From: Allomyces macrogynus ATCC 38327
Lineage: Eukaryota; Blastocladiomycota; Blastocladiomycetes; Blastocladiales; Blastocladiaceae
Length of the DNA: 19,777 nucleotides
Reading direction: 5' to 3'
Assembly (NCBI GenBank): GCA_000151295.1
Contig: GG745366.1
Location: 489,896 to 509,672 of the forward strand
How positions within the stretch are numbered: position 1 is the stretch's first letter; each line of letters opens with the position of its first letter. The notes below the pieces were generated by a model, which saw only the letters and a list, made by a program, of their open reading frames with translations, searched no databases and was not told the origin of the DNA. The translations under genes and the position numbers were made by a program. This document shows, piece after piece, positions 15,481-19,777 of the stretch.

Positions 15481-17550
15481 TCAACCTTCTGGCAACCGTT
15501 CCGCCCATGCCACCAGGTCCTCTCTATCCGTTTCTTCCCCCAAGTCCCCGTCCAAGTCGCTCCCACCCATCCGGCCATGGCCCTCTCCTTTGGTCTCACG
15601 TCGCAATGGCGACCGCGGCGGCGGCAGCACGAGGAACGGCGGCGTCGTGCTTCTCCTGGGCACCCGACCACCCTGCAGCCGATGCACGCTGTCACCTCCC
15701 CTGCTCTGCGAAATACGCCACCCACCGCCTACGCTCTTCCCCGGGCTCGCTGGTACCAATCCGCGCGGGGGCCCTGTCGACGCGCGCACCACCGCCGCGC
15801 TCTCGATGTTCCGATCCACAGGCGACCACCGGTCCGCGGGCACGTACGTGTCCACGCTCTCGGCACTCGCCACACGCCCCATCCCTCCCAGCGCCCTCAT
15901 TGCCGCGGACTCAGACCCACGCAGAGACTCGGCGCGAAAAAGCGCGGTCCGGCGGCACGGCGAGCGTGGCAAGTGCGGCAACTCCTGCGCGGTCAGGACC
16001 GTTGCGGGAGCGCCGCCGGGTAGATTGGCCGTAACAATGCCCTTGACGCCGATCGCCGACGCGCCGCCTTGCGCGAGCTCCACGGCGCCGATCCACATAA
16101 AGAGTTGCGGATCGGCCGGGACGGCGAGCGCGCTCGCTTGCGGCGCCGCGGCGACGATGGGGGTGCCCTTGGCGGTTGGGCGGCCGTGCGGGCGCCCGTA
16201 CTTGAGATCGTGTTCCCTGAATGGAGTAAAGTGGTGAGTTAACAAGTCACTTGCAGCGGCACGGTGGGGATCGCAAATGCCACGCACAGTTCCATGACCG
16301 CTTGCGCTTCGGCCGCCGGTAAGTTCGCGTGCGCAACACCCGCGACCCCAATCATGCCCGGCTTCCCCACGACCAGTGCCTCGTCGCCGCGCGGGATCAC
16401 AGCCAGCACGCGGTCCCCAACGGGTGGCGCCACTGTGAGCGCCCGTGGACCCGTGGACGGTCTAACCGCCGTGGACGGCGACGTAGCGCGTCCAATACGT
16501 GCGGTGGCCCCCGCAACGGTCGTGGCGAGCGTTTGCCACCCAGCGAGATAGTCGTCAAACCGGACGCGGCGCGTGCGGGTCGAAGGAGCACCTTGCTTTG
16601 GCGGGATCGTGGCAAGCCGACGACAAGGCGAGTGCGACCGAGACTGCGAGCGCGACGTGGACTGCCATGGTGGTGGTGGTGCTCCAGACCGACGCGGCGA
16701 GGACGACGGGCGCGCCGAGTCGGTGGAGGCCGGAAACAGGTCGGGTGGCGCAATGGGGTGGACGGAGAAGATGTCGAGGCCGACTAGGGATCGAAGGAGG
16801 TCGTTCAGTTGCGTCGAAAACTCTTTTTTGCAAGAAAGGTGGGCAAACCGCTCAGTCGACGACTTGCGACAGCCATGTCGCGCACGCGCTGGCGGAACGC
16901 GCGGGGCATGTCGCGCAACATGTAAGCCGCGGCCGGGTTGGCGCGGCACGTGCCGTCGAGGTCCTCGTCCGCGGGTGGTTCGGCGAGCAGCTGTTGCAGA
17001 GTTATGAGGAGCGCGACCGTGTCGGTGCCAGCAGCCCAGTACTCGAGCAGGGGCGTGTGGACGGTTCCATTTTGAGGATGGACTGGAGCAGGGTGAGCCG
17101 AGCCGAAAAGGCCAAGATCGTCCTGCGAATCCCGAGCGCGTACCATTTGGGTGGAACGGGACGGTGAGGAGCTGGACGACGGGCGGGTCCGTGTCGTAGG
17201 TCTCGGGGAAATGCAGGTCACAAATGAGCAAAGCGCCTGGACGGTTGAAATTCTCGCGTCAGTCGCGACGGTGCGGCGCGATCGAGGCCGTGCGTGAGCG
17301 TGCCTTCCCAGTCGGAGCCGAGCAGGCCCTGCAACTCGACGCGCCAGTGGAACAGGTTGCTCTGGACCAGCTCGACGCGAACTCCCTGGATCACATCACA
17401 CTGTGGAGGGCGCGGGTGGCGGCGCGTGAGCGAGCGGTCAATGCGCTTGGCGGCGGCGAGACGGACGGACCAACCCAAGGCGCATCTTTCTGGAGGCGAT
17501 AGAAGCTCGCGCTGGAGCAGCAGGAGCGGGCGCGACTTGATGGTGGCCAT
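15481..17550 (-). CDS. UBE2U-like UBC-fold protein with catalytic Cys replaced by His
   Basis: Ubiquitin-conjugating-enzyme fold with a long C-terminal extension, about 593 aa. Exons: 17550-17475, 17385-17304, 17236-17144, 17082-16288, 16216-15481; splice phases close exactly. E2 hallmarks in order: MATIKSRPLLLLQREL, LQKDAPW, GVRVELVQSNLFHWRVEL, GSDWEGALLICDLHFPETY, DTDPPVVQLLTVPFHPN. The active-site region reads VHPQNGTVHTPLLEYW; the residue three after Gly, where UBE2U has Cys (GQPC), is His92. LLITLQQLLAEPP follows as in E2s. Near residue 259, FDDYLAGWQTLAT resembles the post-UBC segment of human UBE2U (from memory). The tail has an internal repeat (IGVAGVAHANLP and IGVKGIVTANLP). The 17303 intron begins GC. 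Two single-base breaks: near 17500 (one extra) and the T6 run 16824-16829 (one missing A on the coding strand). Probably ubiquitin-binding or scaffolding instead of catalytic; that is inference. Confidence 0.82.
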
Positions 17551-18047
17551 ATTTGGTGGGAGGCGGAGTCGTTCAATTTGCGGCTGCCGGGGCCGCAGCG
17601 GCGGGCACGACGCAGGATGCTGGCTGGGCTGGTGGGAATGAAGCAAGTCTTGAAGGTTGACGAGCTCGATAGTGCGCGGGACTCGCCGGCGCCGTTGTCA
17701 GTACGAATTATTTACGTCGGTCGCTGTCGGTGAGGCCGACCGCGGGTGTGATCAGTGGAGGGAATATCACACGTGACCGCGTTCAGTTGCGCTGCTCGGC
17801 CCCGCGCTTTTGTGGCCTGCCCCGCTGCCACCCAGAAGCGCTGCACCGAAAGGCCGCCGCTGCCGCCGCCTCCGACTTCGCCGACGGGCGACCCGCGGCA
17901 CGACTTGCTCAACCCCACCGGCCCCAACGCCGCTGCCCTGACGTCCGACTCTCGTCACGGTTGCGCACCACCGCCATTGTGGTCCGCTCCTCTCACTTCG
18001 ACTTCCAACCGGCCGCGGGTACCCCGTTCGGCCGTTCGACCGTTCGC
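17551..18047. promoter_or_regulatory. divergent promoter region between the UBE2U-like and phosphatase genes
   Basis: 497 nt between ATG 17550 (minus) and the first plus-strand in-frame ATG considered for the phosphatase (18048). Features seen: an E-box CACGTG at 17770-17775 and a short inverted repeat CGGTCG ... CGACCG around 17718-17742. The plus-strand frame of the phosphatase is open back to 17730 without an ATG, so part of it may still be transcribed. No TATA box is obvious. Confidence 0.4.
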
Positions 18048-19533
18048 ATGCGCGACGCATGCACTGCCGCCACAAACCCGTCCTCTCCGACCACCGTCGC
18101 TCCTGGTCTCCCCGCCAGGCGCACGTCGGGCCCAGCCCTGCTGCTCGCTGCCTGGTCATCGGTCTCCCTAGCACGCACATTCTCGCCTTCTGCCTCGACC
18201 CCTGCCGCTCAGGTCGCCGCGCACCTGCGCCGTGCTCGCGCCCAGTACCCCGTCAAGCCCTCGGTTCCGGCCCCGACGCCGTTTGTCGACGCCAGGAACG
18301 GAAAACTCGCCTCGGAGGCACCGCTTCCGGTGGACAAGGTCGCGGGCAAGGAGGCCGTTACACGGGGGCTCATGACGTCGACGAGCATTCCGGATCGAGT
18401 TGCTGATCCAGCTGGGACGAACGCAGCGCGAACGGGCGCTGTTACTCGGCCGTCACGGGAACAACCCGTGCGCACGTCCGACTCGCATCCATTGCAAGGT
18501 TCGTTGATTTCTGGCCGTTCCGTACCCGAAAGTACCCCATCTGATCCTCTTTCCCCGCCAGTCTCGTGGCTCTTTCCGTCGTCGGTCCTCGCACGCCCGC
18601 CGCCGGACCCGCTCACGCCTTTGGCCGACCTGCACGCCGACGACAGCACGCACGTCTACCACCGCATCAACGACCCGCTGCCCTCCCAGTCCTCCCTCAT
18701 CATCGACCTGCTCACCGACTGCCTGCGGCCCATCACGCCCGACGACGTGCCCACCACGCCGCCGCGCCACGGCAACATTGGCATGAGCTCATGTCCAGGT
18801 AAAAAAGTGCGCGTGCCGGGCCTGCCCAACGCCGACGCGGTTCCATCGACGCGTCCACCTGTGCGCCGCGAACTCGACAGCGATTTCCCACGGTTGTTTG
18901 CCATGGGCGTGCGCATGGTCGTGTGGTACGTCCTGGGTTCGCGGTCTTGGCATCGCGAACGGGGATCACTATACTAATGGCCCGATAGTTGCCTGTATGA
19001 CGACGAAATGGCGCGCATCGGTGCGCCTTGGACCGAGTACGCACGGGCCGCGCAGCAAGTTGGGGTCGAGGTGGTTCGGTACGCTCCTTGGCCGCCAACT
19101 TTGTGCCGCGTGCCTCGTCCTCACCTCTCCGCTCTCTTCAATCAAGAATGCCTATGTATGAAGGCTACGCGCCCGCACGGCCCGATGACCTCGCGCATGT
19201 CCTGGCCGCCATGAACGCGCGGCTCACGCAAGGGGACCACGTCCTGATCCATTGTCGCGGTGGTACGCACTCCACTTTCCCATTCTGATCGATTTTTATG
19301 CGACCCCCTTACACTAATCCTGCCGCGATCAGGTATCGGCCGCGCCGCAGTCGTCGCGTGTGCTTATCTTCTGCGGTACGGGTGGGCCGTGTCGGCCCTT
19401 CGCGCGATCCGGATCGTGCGCGCGCGTCGGTCGCGTCGGGCCGTCGAGACGGCCATCCAAGGAGCTGTTTCTCGCCGACTGGGCCGAGTGGGATTCGCGA
19501 CCAAGGTGGATGCCGACCTCGATAATGGGGTAG
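18048..19533 (+). CDS. CDKN3/KAP-like protein phosphatase (HCx5R) with uncertain N-terminus
   Basis: Cysteine-based protein phosphatase of the KAP/CDKN3 type; fungal members have IGxSxCPGKKV before the catalytic domain. Exons: up to 18925, 18989-19078, 19147-19262, 19333-19533. Motifs: LIIDLLTDCLRPI, GNIGMSSCPGKKVRVPG, RELDSDFPRLFAMGVRMVV, then across introns CCLYDDEMARIGAPWTEYA, GVEVVRMPMYEGYAPARP, VLIHCRGG and IGRAAVVACAYLLRYGWAV. The signature HCRGGIGR (Cys codon 19253-19255) is split by the last intron. Donors are GTACG/GTACGC; branch-like ACTAAT occurs at 18973 and in the last intron. The C-terminus ELFLADWAEWD to TAG 19531-19533 needs one extra base removed near 19458-19462. The start is unclear: ATG 18048 and 18372 are both in frame, and a 63-nt intron (GTTCGT ... 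CCGCCAG, about 18499-18561) is possible. Confidence 0.8.
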
Positions 19534-19777
19534 GAGGACGAGGTGAGTACCACGTGGCTGACGAGCGGAGTGGGACGGACAAAGGGACCACCGCCGGGCG
19601 TGCCCCCGGGGCACGACCCAAGGTCGGTGAAACGCAATGATAGTGTAAGGAGAAAATGAGTGATGTAGAAAATGGCCGCGCCCCATGCATGCAGGGACTG
19701 TAAGGTGAGCAAGAAGAGGAAGCCCCGGGGCGGTCATTTTATAGATCCAACTGTTGCTCGGGTTTGGTCACGAGAGT
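19534..19777. other. downstream region to window end
   Basis: 244 nt after the phosphatase stop. GC-rich open frames on both strands show no recognisable domain. Possible 3' UTR and start of the next intergenic region. Confidence 0.4.

Noticed and set aside
16217..16250. A 34-nt intron in the UBE2U-like gene
   Set aside because: It would leave a frame error. The donor GTGCGT at 16287 gives a 71-nt intron with exact phase and a normal length.
18376..18505. A plus-strand segment reading FRIELLIQLGRTQRERALLL as part of another gene
   Set aside because: It has a stop directly upstream, no ATG and no convincing splice link. GC-rich chance ORF is likely.
9387..19533. Programmed ribosomal frameshifting as the reason for frame breaks in several genes
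   Set aside because: The sites share no common slip motif, shift in both directions and occur in four unrelated genes. Sequencing error fits better.

Overview
This window looks like a piece of a GC-rich fungal nuclear genome, most likely a basidiomycete. The evidence is compact single-copy genes with short spliceosomal introns (about 50-107 nt, often starting GTACG/GTATG and with CTGAC or CTAAT branch-like motifs), fungal versions of TORC2 and translation-factor genes, and Ty1/copia retrotransposons that decay mainly at CpG. No tRNA, rRNA, CRISPR array or bacterial-style operon was seen. The phylum is inferred and the species is not determined.

Left part (1-9028): three copies of one Ty1/copia LTR retrotransposon family in alternating orientation. 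Copy 1 (minus strand, 1-4148) has a 5' LTR, a half-tRNA-iMet type primer binding site, a leader and a long gag-protease-integrase frame, and it runs off the window in the reverse transcriptase. Copy 2 (plus strand, 4149-7018) has the integrase C-terminus, reverse transcriptase, RNase H, polypurine tract and 3' LTR, with an in-frame TGA and damaged catalytic residues. Copy 3 (minus strand, 7019-9028) is an internally deleted gag-to-integrase fragment that has lost most of its CpG dinucleotides. The junctions fit a nested series: copy 1 inserted into copy 2, and copy 2 into copy 3. The amount of decay rises in the same order.

Right part (9387-19533): five host genes. On the minus strand, 12421-9387 is a Sin1/Avo1 TORC2 subunit (CRIM, Ras-binding-like and PH domains, five exons). 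Divergent from it is an unrecognised two-exon gene (12748-13492). Next comes the plus-strand Tma46/ZC3H15 CCCH zinc-finger partner of DRG GTPases (14130-15352, one intron). It converges on a minus-strand UBE2U-like UBC-fold gene (17550-15481, five exons) in which the expected catalytic cysteine is histidine. Divergent from that is a plus-strand CDKN3/KAP-like protein phosphatase (C-terminal exons to 19533). They form ordinary eukaryotic divergent and convergent pairs and share no obvious pathway.

Four conserved genes carry single-base frame breaks, mostly at short homopolymers, while the flanking protein sequence stays well conserved. This looks more like uncorrected sequencing or assembly error than gene death. 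Coordinates given for a gene span all its exons; exon limits are in the evidence text.
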